A stretch of 6,207 nucleotides of DNA from contig JAJPXI010000020.1 in assembly GCA_021205585.1 (NCBI GenBank), positions 5,177-11,383 on the forward strand, in the 5' to 3' direction. Source of the stretch: Oscillospiraceae bacterium. Its GTDB lineage: Bacteria; Bacillota; Clostridia; Oscillospirales; Oscillospiraceae. The stretch's first letter is position 1. Every line of letters begins with the position of its first letter. The notes under the pieces were generated by a model that did no database searches, was not told where the DNA came from, and worked only from the letters and a program-made list of their open reading frames with translations. Below are positions 1 to 6,159 of the stretch, one piece after another. The position numbers were made by a program, and so were the translations under genes.

Positions 1-996
1 GGGGAAGATGTGCATGGAGGAAAAGGCGCATTGCTGGATAAAGGACAGGGTCTCTGAAAATTCCTCCTCCGTCTCCCCGGGAAAGCCCGTAATCAAATCC
101 GCGGCCACGGCGCACCGGGGGAAAAAACGGCGCAGCAGCTCCACCGACTCCAGGTAGCGGCGGGTATCGTACCGGCGCTTCATGCGCCGGAGAGTGTCGT
201 CGCACCCGCTTTGCAGGGACAGGTGGAAGTGGGGGCACAGGTTGGGCAGACCGGCGCACCGGCGGCAGAATTCCTCCGTCACCGTCCGGGGCTCCAGGCT
301 GCCCAGGCGCACGCGCAGACCGGGGGCGGCGGCGCACACCCCTTCAATCAGTTCCGCCAGCGGGGGCCGTCCCTCCAGATCCCGGCCCCAGGAGGAAAGC
401 TCGATGCCCGTCAGCACCAATTCCCGGTAGCCTTCCCCGGCCAGGCGGGCGGCCTCGGCTTCCGCGTCGATTAGAGGAAGGGAGCGCACAGGGCCTCTGG
501 CATAGGGGATAATGCAGTAGGCGCAGAAATTGGCGCAGCCGTCCTCCGCCTTCAGCAGCGCCCTGGTGCGTCCGGCCAGCCCGCCGGCGCTCAGGGGCTC
601 GAAGGCCCGGCGGGCAAAGGGGTCGTCCACCCGGAGAACGGGGGCAGCGTCCGGGCGCTGCCGGACCAGGCGCTCCAGCTCGTCCAAAAGGGCCATGTGG
701 CCGCCGGTGCCCATCAGCAGATCCGCCCCCAGCTCCGCAGCCTGGCCGGCGTGGGTCTGCCCGTAACAGCCGCACACGGCCACCACTGCCCCGCCGCCCC
801 GCCGCCTGGCCCGCCGGACGGCGGCGCGGGATTTTTTGTCTGCCACGGCCGTGACCGAGCAGGTGTTGATAATATAGGCGTCCGCCGGGCCGCCGAAGGG
901 CACCAGGACGTGCCCCCGCCGCTCCAGCTCGGCCTCCATGGCCTGGGTTTCATATTGGTTGACCTTACAGCCCAGGGTGTAAATCGCGACATTCAC
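1..996 (-). CDS. mtaB: tRNA (t6A37) methylthiotransferase MtaB, partial (C-terminus beyond left edge)
   Basis: Radical-SAM methylthiotransferase that converts N6-threonylcarbamoyladenosine at position 37 of ANN-decoding tRNAs to the 2-methylthio form, in the cytoplasm. The first 332 residues are present. The N-terminal UPF0004 domain opens with a TLGCKVNQYET motif (Cys10), then NTCSVT (Cys46) and CGCYGQ (Cys77), the expected ligands of the auxiliary 4Fe-4S cluster. The radical-SAM motif GCANFCAYC supplies Cys154, Cys158 and Cys161. The HFHLSLQSGCD and ITGFPGETEEEF blocks are typical of the MiaB/MtaB family, and TLGCKVN favours MtaB over MiaB or RimO. The family is usually about 430-450 aa, so roughly 100 residues (the end of the radical-SAM domain and the TRAM domain) lie off the window. 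I chose GTG at 996 because AAAGAGGG sits 7 nt upstream and the protein then begins MNVAIYTLGCKVN, as in homologues. The in-frame ATG at 1020 has no ribosome binding site and lies at or before the predicted transcription start. Transcribed divergently from yfbR. Confidence 0.93.
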   Translation of the reverse strand, partial: MNVAIYTLGCKVNQYETQAMEAELERRGHVLVPFGGPADAYIINTCSVTAVADKKSRAAVRRARRRGGGAVVAVCGCYGQTHAGQAAELGADLLMGTGGHMALLDELERLVRQRPDAAPVLRVDDPFARRAFEPLSAGGLAGRTRALLKAEDGCANFCAYCIIPYARGPVRSLPLIDAEAEAARLAGEGYRELVLTGIELSSWGRDLEGRPPLAELIEGVCAAAPGLRVRLGSLEPRTVTEEFCRRCAGLPNLCPHFHLSLQSGCDDTLRRMKRRYDTRRYLESVELLRRFFPRCAVAADLITGFPGETEEEFSETLSFIQQCAFSSMHIFP

Positions 997-999
997 GGC

Positions 1000-1028
1000 T
1001 TGACCCTCTTTCTGTTCCATAGTATAAT
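1000..1028 (+). promoter_or_regulatory. SigA-type promoter for the yfbR-ACT-UPF0210 operon (rightward)
   Basis: TTGACC (1000-1005), a 17-nt spacer and a perfect TATAAT (1023-1028). The predicted start is near 1035, leaving a leader of about 37 nt before the yfbR ATG. It is the only good promoter seen ahead of the three-gene operon and is interlocked with the mtaB promoter on the other strand. Confidence 0.82.
1004..1011 (-). promoter_or_regulatory. Ribosome binding site deciding the mtaB GTG start
   Basis: AAAGAGGG on the minus strand ends 7 nt before the GTG at 996. No comparable purine-rich sequence precedes the upstream ATG at 1020; that stretch is AATTTAATTATACT. The site overlaps the -35 box of the opposing yfbR promoter, so the same bases serve both strands. 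Confidence 0.7.
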
Positions 1029-1049
1029 TAAATTTGAACCCCCGGTCAA
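1021..1049 (-). promoter_or_regulatory. SigA-type promoter for mtaB (leftward)
   Basis: On the minus strand, TTGACC (1049-1044) is followed by a 17-nt spacer and TATACT (1026-1021). The start point expected about 7 nt downstream is near 1014, giving an 18-nt leader to the GTG at 996. Its -10 box overlaps that of the oppositely directed yfbR promoter through the shared TATA at 1023-1026. Confidence 0.8.
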
Positions 1050-1072
1050 GCGGGGAGTGAAGGAGGACATCC

Positions 1073-1660
1073 ATGGCCTACAATTTTTTTGCCCTGATTT
1101 CCCGGATGCGGTACATTGACCGCTGGGGCCTGATGCGCAGCACCTGCCGGGAGAACATCCAGGAGCACTCCCATATGGTGGCGGTGCTGGCCCACGCCCT
1201 GGCTGTGATCCGCCTGCGGATATTCGGCGGGGACATCGACCCCGGCGCGGCCGCCGCCGCCGCCCTTTACCACGACGCGTCGGAAATTTTGACCGGCGAT
1301 CTGCCCACCCCCGTCAAATACTTCAACCCGGAGATTCGTGACGCCTACAAGCAGGTGGAGCGCCTGGCCGCCGACCGGCTGACTCAACTGCTGCCCCCGG
1401 AACTGCGGGAGGACTTCCGGCCCCTGCTGCGGGAGGAGCTGGATCCCCAGCTGTACGCCATCGTCAAGGGGGCGGACAAGCTGGCGGCCTACATCAAGTG
1501 TCTGGAGGAGCTGCAGGCGGGCAACCGGGAGTTCGCCCAGGCCGCCGAGCAGACCCGCGCCCAGCTGGAGCAGAGCCCCCTGCCGGAGATGGCCTACTTT
1601 ATGGAGCATTTCCTGCCGGGGTTTGGATTGACATTGGATGAATTACAGGAGGGAACCTAA
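1073..1660 (+). CDS. yfbR: YfbR-type 5'-deoxynucleotidase (HD domain)
   Basis: HD-domain phosphohydrolase closely resembling E. coli YfbR, a cytoplasmic metal-dependent enzyme that removes the 5'-phosphate from deoxyribonucleoside monophosphates and helps balance dNTP pools. At 195 aa the length matches the family (about 200). Visible motifs: IDRWGLMR (15-22, with the Trp of the substrate pocket), ENIQEHS (His32), YHDASEILTGDLPTPVKYFN (His67, Asp68, catalytic-type Glu71), and ADKLAAYIKCLEELQAGN (Asp135, the last metal ligand). The ending MAYFMEHFLPGF is also family-typical. The HD set His32/His67-Asp68/Asp135 is complete, so the enzyme should be active. AGGAGG at 1061-1066 lies 6 nt before the ATG. 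It is the first gene of a tight operon; its stop codon directly abuts the next start. The specific dNMP preference cannot be read from the sequence. Confidence 0.95.
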   Translation: MAYNFFALISRMRYIDRWGLMRSTCRENIQEHSHMVAVLAHALAVIRLRIFGGDIDPGAAAAAALYHDASEILTGDLPTPVKYFNPEIRDAYKQVERLAADRLTQLLPPELREDFRPLLREELDPQLYAIVKGADKLAAYIKCLEELQAGNREFAQAAEQTRAQLEQSPLPEMAYFMEHFLPGFGLTLDELQEGT

Positions 1661-1930
1661 GTGAAAGCGATTGTAACTGTGATAGGCAAGGACACCGTGG
1701 GCATCATCGCCGCCGTCTGCGCCCTGCTGGCCCAGCGCCAGGTCAACATTCTGGACATCAGCCAGACCGTTATGCAGGACTACCTCACCATGATTATGCT
1801 GGTGGATTTAAGCGCCTGCCCCATCCCTCCGGCCCAGCTGTCCAAGGATTTGGAGGAGGCCGGGAAGGAGCGGGGCCTGTCCATCCGTATGCAGCGGGAG
1901 GACATCTTCAACGCCATGCACAGGATTTGA
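1661..1930 (+). CDS. ACT domain-containing protein (UPF0237 family)
   Basis: A single ACT domain of 89 aa with no attached enzyme. ACT domains usually bind small ligands, often amino acids, at dimer interfaces; stand-alone members of this family are related to the regulatory ACT domains of GcvR. The first strand and ligand loop are visible as IVTVIGKDTVGIIAAV (4-19, with the characteristic G-K-D-x-x-G), followed by VNILDISQTVMQDYLTMIMLVD (28-49), a family-typical block. Translation starts at GTG, supported by AGGAGGG at 1647-1653 within the end of yfbR, and there is no gap after the yfbR TAA, so translational coupling is likely. The next gene, UPF0210, is its usual partner in Firmicutes (the same pair occurs in Streptococcus pneumoniae). 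The ligand and biological role are unknown; a sensory or regulatory subunit for the UPF0210 protein is an inference from this pairing. Confidence 0.92.
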   Translation: MKAIVTVIGKDTVGIIAAVCALLAQRQVNILDISQTVMQDYLTMIMLVDLSACPIPPAQLSKDLEEAGKERGLSIRMQREDIFNAMHRI

Positions 1931-1940
1931 GAGGTGGCGC

Positions 1941-3299
1941 ATGATTAACACACAGGACATTCTCTCCACCATCCAGATGATAGACCAGCAGCACCTGGAC
2001 ATCCGCACCATCACCATGGGCATTTCCCTGCTGGACTGCTGCGACAGCGACCCCAGGGCCGCCTGCCGGAAGATTTACGACAAAATCTGTAATCGCGCCG
2101 CCAACCTGGTGAAAACCGGGGAGGACATCGAGCGGGAGTTCGGCATTCCCATCGTCAACAAACGGGTTTCCGTCACCCCCATCGCCCTGGTGGCGGGGGC
2201 CAGCCAGACCGAGGACTACGTCCCCTTCGCCATGGCCCTGGACCGGGCGGCCAAAGAAACCGGCGTGAACTTTTTAGGGGGCTTTTCCGCCCTGGTGCAG
2301 AAGGCCTCCACCCCGGCGGACAAGCACCTGATCGACGCCATCCCCGAAGCCCTGGCCAGCACGGAATTTGTCTGCTCCAGCGTCAACGTCGGCTCCACCA
2401 GAGCGGGCATCAATATGGACGCGGTGGCCCGGATGGGCCAGATCATCCGCCAGGCCGCCCAGCGCACCGCAGATAAAGGCGGCTTCGCCTGCGCCAAGCT
2501 GGTGGTGTTCTGCAACGCCGTGGAGGACAATCCCTTTATGGCCGGGGCCTTCCACGGGGTCGGGGAAGGGGACTGCGTCATCAACGTGGGCGTGTCCGGC
2601 CCCGGCGTGGTCTACGAGGCTCTCCAGCAGGTCAAAGGCCAGCCCTTCGACGTGGTGGCCGAAACGGTGAAGAAAACCGCCTTCCGGGTGACCCGCATGG
2701 GTCAGCTGGTGGCCCGGGAGGCCTCCCAGCGGCTGAAGGTGCCCTTCGGCATTGTGGATTTGTCCCTGGCCCCCACCCCCGCCGTGGGGGACAGCGTGGC
2801 CCGCATTTTAGAGGAGATGGGCCTGGAGACCTGCGGCACCCACGGCACCACGGCGGCCCTGGCCCTGCTCAACGACGCGGTGAAGAAAGGGGGCGTGATG
2901 GCCTCCTCCTCCGTGGGCGGGCTGTCCGGGGCTTTCATCCCCGTGTCGGAGGACGAGGGAATGATCGCCGCCGCTCTGGACGGGACGCTGAATATCGACA
3001 AGCTGGAGGCCATGACCTGCGTGTGCTCCGTGGGTCTGGACATGATTGCCGTCCCAGGAGACACCAGCGCCGAGACCCTGGCCGCCATCATCGCCGACGA
3101 GGCGGCCATCGGCATGGTCAACTCCAAGACCACCGCCGTGCGCATCATCCCCGTCCCCAACGCCAGGGTGGGGGACATGATGGAGATGGGCGGCCTGCTG
3201 GGCAGCGCTCCGGTAATGAACGTCCACACCGCCTCCAGCGCCGCCTTCATCGCCCGTGGCGGCCGCATCCCCGCCCCCATGCAGAGTCTGAAAAATTAA
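1941..3299 (+). CDS. UPF0210 / DUF711 'PFL family' protein
   Basis: Full-length 452-aa member of UPF0210 (DUF711), a conserved family without an established function. The 'PFL' label reflects a barrel fold resembling pyruvate formate-lyase, not demonstrated activity. Family-typical stretches are the N-terminal IRTITMGISLLDCCD (21-35), IPIVNKRVSVTPIALVAG, NVGSTRAGINMDAV, GVSGPGVV, and the C-terminus ending AAFIARGGRIPAPMQSLKN, with RGGRIPAP at 439-446. This RGGR loop is not the canonical glycyl-radical RVxG motif, and no activase gene is nearby, so glycyl-radical chemistry is not supported. No signal peptide or membrane segment is apparent, so it is likely cytosolic. A GAGGTG ribosome binding site (1931-1936) precedes the ATG, 10 nt after the ACT gene. 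Last gene of the operon; a sequence resembling a transposon end begins immediately after its stop, but the C-terminus looks intact. Confidence 0.93.
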   Translation: MINTQDILSTIQMIDQQHLDIRTITMGISLLDCCDSDPRAACRKIYDKICNRAANLVKTGEDIEREFGIPIVNKRVSVTPIALVAGASQTEDYVPFAMALDRAAKETGVNFLGGFSALVQKASTPADKHLIDAIPEALASTEFVCSSVNVGSTRAGINMDAVARMGQIIRQAAQRTADKGGFACAKLVVFCNAVEDNPFMAGAFHGVGEGDCVINVGVSGPGVVYEALQQVKGQPFDVVAETVKKTAFRVTRMGQLVAREASQRLKVPFGIVDLSLAPTPAVGDSVARILEEMGLETCGTHGTTAALALLNDAVKKGGVMASSSVGGLSGAFIPVSEDEGMIAAALDGTLNIDKLEAMTCVCSVGLDMIAVPGDTSAETLAAIIADEAAIGMVNSKTTAVRIIPVPNARVGDMMEMGGLLGSAPVMNVHTASSAAFIARGGRIPAPMQSLKN

Positions 3300-3510
3300 G
3301 GCAACGCTGATTAATTGAACAAATTCAGCCACTCCACCCATCGCAATTGGAAATACGGGGGGAAATCGGCCTGCTTGACTGCGCGCCTCCCCATCCGGCC
3401 CTTTTTATTGGGGCTTATCCGGGAAAATGGGCGCACTTATGCCATACAGAACGTTTTACTTCGTCCTGCCCTGGCACACATGACTAAATTTGCGCTGGCA
3501 AATAAAATAT
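3300..3510. other. Non-coding spacer with a possible element end at its left edge
   Basis: No credible gene is seen. An open frame from a TTG at 3315 lacks a ribosome binding site and runs into the palindromic element at 3511, so I do not call it. The first bases after the UPF0210 stop, GGCAACGCTGATTAATTGA (3300-3318), resemble the termini of the two palindromic elements in this window (CTGATTAA is shared with the one at 6160). Base composition drops from GC-rich coding to a more mixed composition. No canonical hairpin plus T-tract terminator for the upstream operon is visible here; short complementary runs around 3390-3420 are weak. Confidence 0.5.
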
Positions 3511-3589
3511 GGGAACCTCTAATAACTATGACAAGAGCAGATGGCAAAAGCTTTTGTCAGATGCCGCAGGCATAGTTTTAGAGGTTCCC
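3511..3589. mobile_element. 79-bp palindromic MITE-like element
   Basis: Terminal inverted repeats of 20 nt (3511-3530, GGGAACCTCTAATAACTATG) and 19 nt (3571-3589) match with a single-base length difference. The 40-nt interior carries the palindrome AAAAGCTTTT (3546-3555) nested within short complementary pairs (GACAA 3530-3534 with TTGTC 3554-3558). It encodes no transposase. The left 48 nt align without gaps to the sequence at 6160-6207 (31 of 48 identical by eye), including an interior CAAGAGC block at exactly the same distance (21 nt) from the end. No clear target-site duplication flanks it. As RNA it would fold into a long hairpin followed by TTTAT, so it could also act as a weak terminator between the UPF0210 operon and cas3; that role is inference. 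Confidence 0.75.
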
Positions 3590-3631
3590 TTTATACATTC
3601 AATGAAATTCGTCAAAACGGGCCGTTCTCCA

Positions 3632-3660
3632 TTGACAATTTTCGCTTTCCATGGTATTCT
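3632..3660 (+). promoter_or_regulatory. SigA-type promoter for cas3
   Basis: TTGACA (3632-3637), a 17-nt spacer and TATTCT (3655-3660), preceded by TGG giving an extended -10 (TGnTATTCT). Predicted start is near 3667, leaving a leader of about 56 nt. The in-frame ATG at 3651 lies inside the spacer, upstream of the transcription start, and so cannot be the cas3 start from this promoter. Confidence 0.8.
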
Positions 3661-3710
3661 TTAGACATAAAATTCACAAAATAATACATTGTTTTGTTCA
3701 AAATCACCGT

Positions 3711-3717
3711 AAGGAGG
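3711..3717 (+). promoter_or_regulatory. Ribosome binding site deciding the cas3 start
   Basis: AAGGAGG, a near-perfect Shine-Dalgarno sequence, ends 5 nt before the ATG at 3723. The farther upstream in-frame ATG at 3651 has no such site. Confidence 0.88.
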
Positions 3718-3722
3718 CAGCT

Positions 3723-5894
3723 ATGGGCAAAACTGAATGGATCGCGCATCGCGCGGAAGATGGGCGTACACAGAGCGTAAAAGACCATTCGGACGGGACC
3801 TCCGCTCTGGCGGAGGCGTTCGCCGCCGTTTTCGGGGCGGCGGAGTGGGGCCGGTGGGCCGGCTTAATGCACGACATTGGCAAATATTCCGACCCCTTTC
3901 AGCGGCGCATCCTCGACCCGGAACGCGCGCCCAGAACAGACCACTCCACGGCGGGGGCGCAGGAGGCGCTCAGGCAGGGATTGGCGCCGGCGGCCTACGT
4001 CATCGCCGGACACCACGCCGGACTGCCGGACGGGGGCAGCCGGTTGGATACGGCGGACGATCCCACCTTGGTGGGCCGCAACAGGAAAAAGGTGCCGGAC
4101 TGCGACGCCTGGCGGCAGGAAATCACACCTCCCCAGGTACCCCAGTGGCCATTTCCCAATCACGACAATTTTACCGACAGCTTTTTCACCCGGATGCTCT
4201 ATTCCTGCCTGGTGGACGCGGACTTTTTGGACACGGAAACCTTTATGCGCGGCGCGCAGCCCCGCAGCGGATATGAACCGCTGTCCGCGCTGCTGGACAA
4301 GCTGCGCGTCAAAACCGACGGCTGGCTGAACGCCGCCCCCAGCAGCCAGCTGAACCGCCGCCGCAATGACATCCTCCGAACCTGCATTAACTGCGGCGAA
4401 CAGTGGCCAAAGGGCCTTTACACCCTCACCGTTCCCACCGGTGGCGGCAAAACCACCGCGTCTCTCGCTTTCGCCCTCAACCACGCCGTGGAACGCAAAA
4501 TGAACCGGGTCATTTATGTGATCCCATATACCTCTATCATCGAGCAGACTGTAAAGGTGTTTCAGGAAATTTTGGGGAAAGAAAATGTCCTGGGGCATTA
4601 CAGCGAAGCCGCCTTCCGGCAAAAAGGACAGGAGGACCTGACGCCGGAGGAATACCGCCAGTTACTGGCAGCGGAGAACTGGGACGCACCCCTGATTGTC
4701 ACCACCGCCGTGCAATTTTTTGAATCCCTTTACGCCAACCGCAGCTCCCGCTGCCGAAAGCTGCACAACATCGCGGACAGCGTCATCATTTTTGACGAGG
4801 CCCAGACCCTCCCCCTCCCTTACCTTCGGCCCTGCGCCGCCGCCATCGCCCAACTGGTGGAACATTACGGCGTCACCGCCGTGCTGTGTACCGCCACGCA
4901 GCCCGCCCTGGGCCCGCTGTTTTCCGAGCTGGCCCCCGGCCTGCCGATGCGGGAAATCTGCCCCGGAGGGGCAGCGCTCTATCTGGCCCTGCGGCGGAAC
5001 CATGTGGAGGATTTAGGCAGCCTGTCCATGGAGGCGCTGGCCCTGCGCCTTTGCGGACACCGGCAAGTTCTCTGCGTTGTCAACCGCCGCAAGACCGCGC
5101 AGCAAATCTATGCCGCCCTGCCAGCAGACGGGGGCAGCTTTTGCCTGACCACGCTGCTGTGCGCCGCAGACCGCCGGGCAAAGCTCGCCGAGATTCGGAA
5201 CCGCCTCAGGAACGGCCTCCCATGCCGGGTGGTATCCACCTCTCTGATTGAGGCCGGGGTGGATGTGGACTTCCCCGTCACCTATCGGGAGGAGGCCGGG
5301 CTGGACTCCCTCCTGCAAACCGCAGGACGGTGCAACCGGGAGGGCGGGGAATCGGATCCCGCCCGGTGTCCCGTGTATCTGTTTACCTTAGAAGACGCAG
5401 CGCCTCCAAAGCTGCTGGAGCCGCAAATTACGGCCCTGCGGGCCGCGCAGCGGGAGTGCGGGAAACTGGATCTGCCGGAGGCCATCGCATATTACTTCCA
5501 AACCCTGTACGGCGTCAAGGGCGCGGAGGCGATGGACGAAAAGAAAATTATGGACGCTTTTCGCTGCGGCAGGGAGGGCGTACAATTTCCATTTGCCGCA
5601 GTGGCCAGGGAATTTGTCCTGATTGACTCGCCCACCTGGACCGTTTACATCCCCACCGGCGAAGGAGACGAGCTCTGCAAACAGCTTCAGGACCGCCAGC
5701 ACAGCCGGACGCTCTATCGAAAGCTTGGCCTTTACAGCGTACAGGTCTACAGGGAGCAGTATCAGGCGCTTTTTCAGGCGGGGGCGCTGGAACTGATCGA
5801 CGAGCGCTCCGCCGTTTTGACCTCTCTCATCTGGTATGACCGGGAGACGGGATTGAAATCCGACGCGCAGGAGGGACAGGGGCTGTTCTGTTAA
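3723..5894 (+). CDS. cas3: CRISPR-associated nuclease/helicase Cas3 (HD + SF2 helicase, type I-C-like)
   Basis: Effector nuclease-helicase of type I CRISPR interference: recruited by Cascade after R-loop formation, it unwinds and degrades the displaced strand of invading DNA. The 723-aa protein has an N-terminal HD nuclease domain with His22, His50-Asp51 (MHDIGKYS), His74 (DHSTAGA), His97-His98 (AGHHAGLPDGG) and Asp165/Asp167 (LVDADF). The helicase follows: Walker A VPTGGGKT (237-244, Lys243), motif II DEAQ (358-361), motif III TAT (390-392), motif V STSLIEAGVDVDFP (505-518) and motif VI QTAGRCNR (532-539, Arg536 and Arg539). All key residues are present, with no frameshift, so it should be active if Cascade is supplied. 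Domain order, length and the HHAGLPDGG signature fit type I-C. In I-C loci cas5c usually follows directly; here it does not. It has its own promoter and strong ribosome binding site and is flanked on both sides by related palindromic elements. The subtype call is from memory of family motifs, not a profile search. Confidence 0.95.
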   Translation: MGKTEWIAHRAEDGRTQSVKDHSDGTSALAEAFAAVFGAAEWGRWAGLMHDIGKYSDPFQRRILDPERAPRTDHSTAGAQEALRQGLAPAAYVIAGHHAGLPDGGSRLDTADDPTLVGRNRKKVPDCDAWRQEITPPQVPQWPFPNHDNFTDSFFTRMLYSCLVDADFLDTETFMRGAQPRSGYEPLSALLDKLRVKTDGWLNAAPSSQLNRRRNDILRTCINCGEQWPKGLYTLTVPTGGGKTTASLAFALNHAVERKMNRVIYVIPYTSIIEQTVKVFQEILGKENVLGHYSEAAFRQKGQEDLTPEEYRQLLAAENWDAPLIVTTAVQFFESLYANRSSRCRKLHNIADSVIIFDEAQTLPLPYLRPCAAAIAQLVEHYGVTAVLCTATQPALGPLFSELAPGLPMREICPGGAALYLALRRNHVEDLGSLSMEALALRLCGHRQVLCVVNRRKTAQQIYAALPADGGSFCLTTLLCAADRRAKLAEIRNRLRNGLPCRVVSTSLIEAGVDVDFPVTYREEAGLDSLLQTAGRCNREGGESDPARCPVYLFTLEDAAPPKLLEPQITALRAAQRECGKLDLPEAIAYYFQTLYGVKGAEAMDEKKIMDAFRCGREGVQFPFAAVAREFVLIDSPTWTVYIPTGEGDELCKQLQDRQHSRTLYRKLGLYSVQVYREQYQALFQAGALELIDERSAVLTSLIWYDRETGLKSDAQEGQGLFC

Positions 5895-5903
5895 TACGGT
5901 ATT

Positions 5904-5950
5904 GTCCAAGCAACAGCGCGGTGAGGCCACACCTCACCGCGCCGCTGGAC
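5904..5950 (+). terminator. Strong stem-loop 9 nt after the cas3 stop; terminator-like but no U-tract
   Basis: A perfect 11-bp stem, GCGCGGTGAGG (5916-5926) with CCTCACCGCGC (5932-5942), closes a 5-nt CCACA loop. An outer 5-bp stem, GTCCA (5904-5908) with TGGAC (5946-5950), extends it across an asymmetric internal loop. On neither strand is the stem followed by a T-run, so it is not a canonical intrinsic terminator. It may instead protect the cas3 mRNA 3' end or pause the polymerase. The position argues that the cas3 transcript ends or is attenuated here. Confidence 0.55.
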
Positions 5951-6024
5951 GGACATCACCATCCCGCAAATATTTCAACCCACAGCTTTCACTGACTTTT
6001 TTATTATAACTGCCCTTTGCCCTC

Positions 6025-6053
6025 TTGACAAGCCAAAAATTTTGTTTTATACT
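6025..6053 (+). promoter_or_regulatory. Near-consensus SigA-type promoter pointing right, target unknown
   Basis: Perfect TTGACA (6025-6030), a 17-nt spacer and TATACT (6048-6053), with A/T-rich flanks. The expected start is near 6060. The spacer contains a CAAAA-A-TTTTG palindrome (6034-6044), and the whole promoter is bracketed by TGACAA (6026-6031) and TTGTCA (6055-6060), an inverted repeat that could be an operator. No gene within the window is clearly served; it may drive the rest of a cas operon, a CRISPR leader transcript or another gene beyond the right edge. Confidence 0.7.
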
Positions 6054-6159
6054 ATTGTCATGTTTAATCACTATCACACAAATGAATATATCTTACGCTT
6101 GATTGTATCGGCCTGTTGCGAGACACCGATGGGCAAAACAGTATCGAAACGAATTTTTA

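Noticed and set aside
1046..1609. Long minus-strand open frame opposite yfbR
   Set aside because: It is an antisense shadow in GC-rich sequence; the plus-strand frame is an unmistakable YfbR with complete catalytic motifs.
3280..3299. RGGRIPAP near the UPF0210 C-terminus as a possible glycyl-radical site
   Set aside because: It is a family-typical loop but does not match the RVxG-type glycyl-radical motif, and no radical-SAM activase of the PflA type is in the operon.
2702..3341. Long minus-strand open frames opposite the UPF0210 gene
   Set aside because: Low-complexity translations with no recognisable family, lying opposite a strongly conserved gene; they are caused by GC-rich third positions.
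3386..3425. Possible terminator around CCGGCCCTTTTTATTGGGGC
   Set aside because: Only a 4-bp GCCC/GGGC stem around the T-run, with no T-run after the stem; too weak to call as an intrinsic terminator.
3315..3575. Open frame of 86 codons starting at TTG between UPF0210 and cas3
   Set aside because: No ribosome binding site, unrecognised protein, and the last 22 or so codons are palindromic element sequence. The peptide RADGKSFC at its end recurs in the other element's reading (RADGEKFC), so it is repeat-derived.
3864..4622. 252-codon minus-strand open frame inside cas3
   Set aside because: The plus strand here encodes the Cas3 HD domain and Walker A region with all motifs; the antisense frame has no ribosome binding site support or family resemblance.
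5973..5996. TATTTCAACCCACAGC, resembling the reverse complement of a type I-C repeat end (GTGGATTGAAAT-like)
   Set aside because: It occurs once, lacks the internal hairpin of I-C repeats and has no second copy at spacer distance, so there is no basis for a CRISPR array or repeat call.
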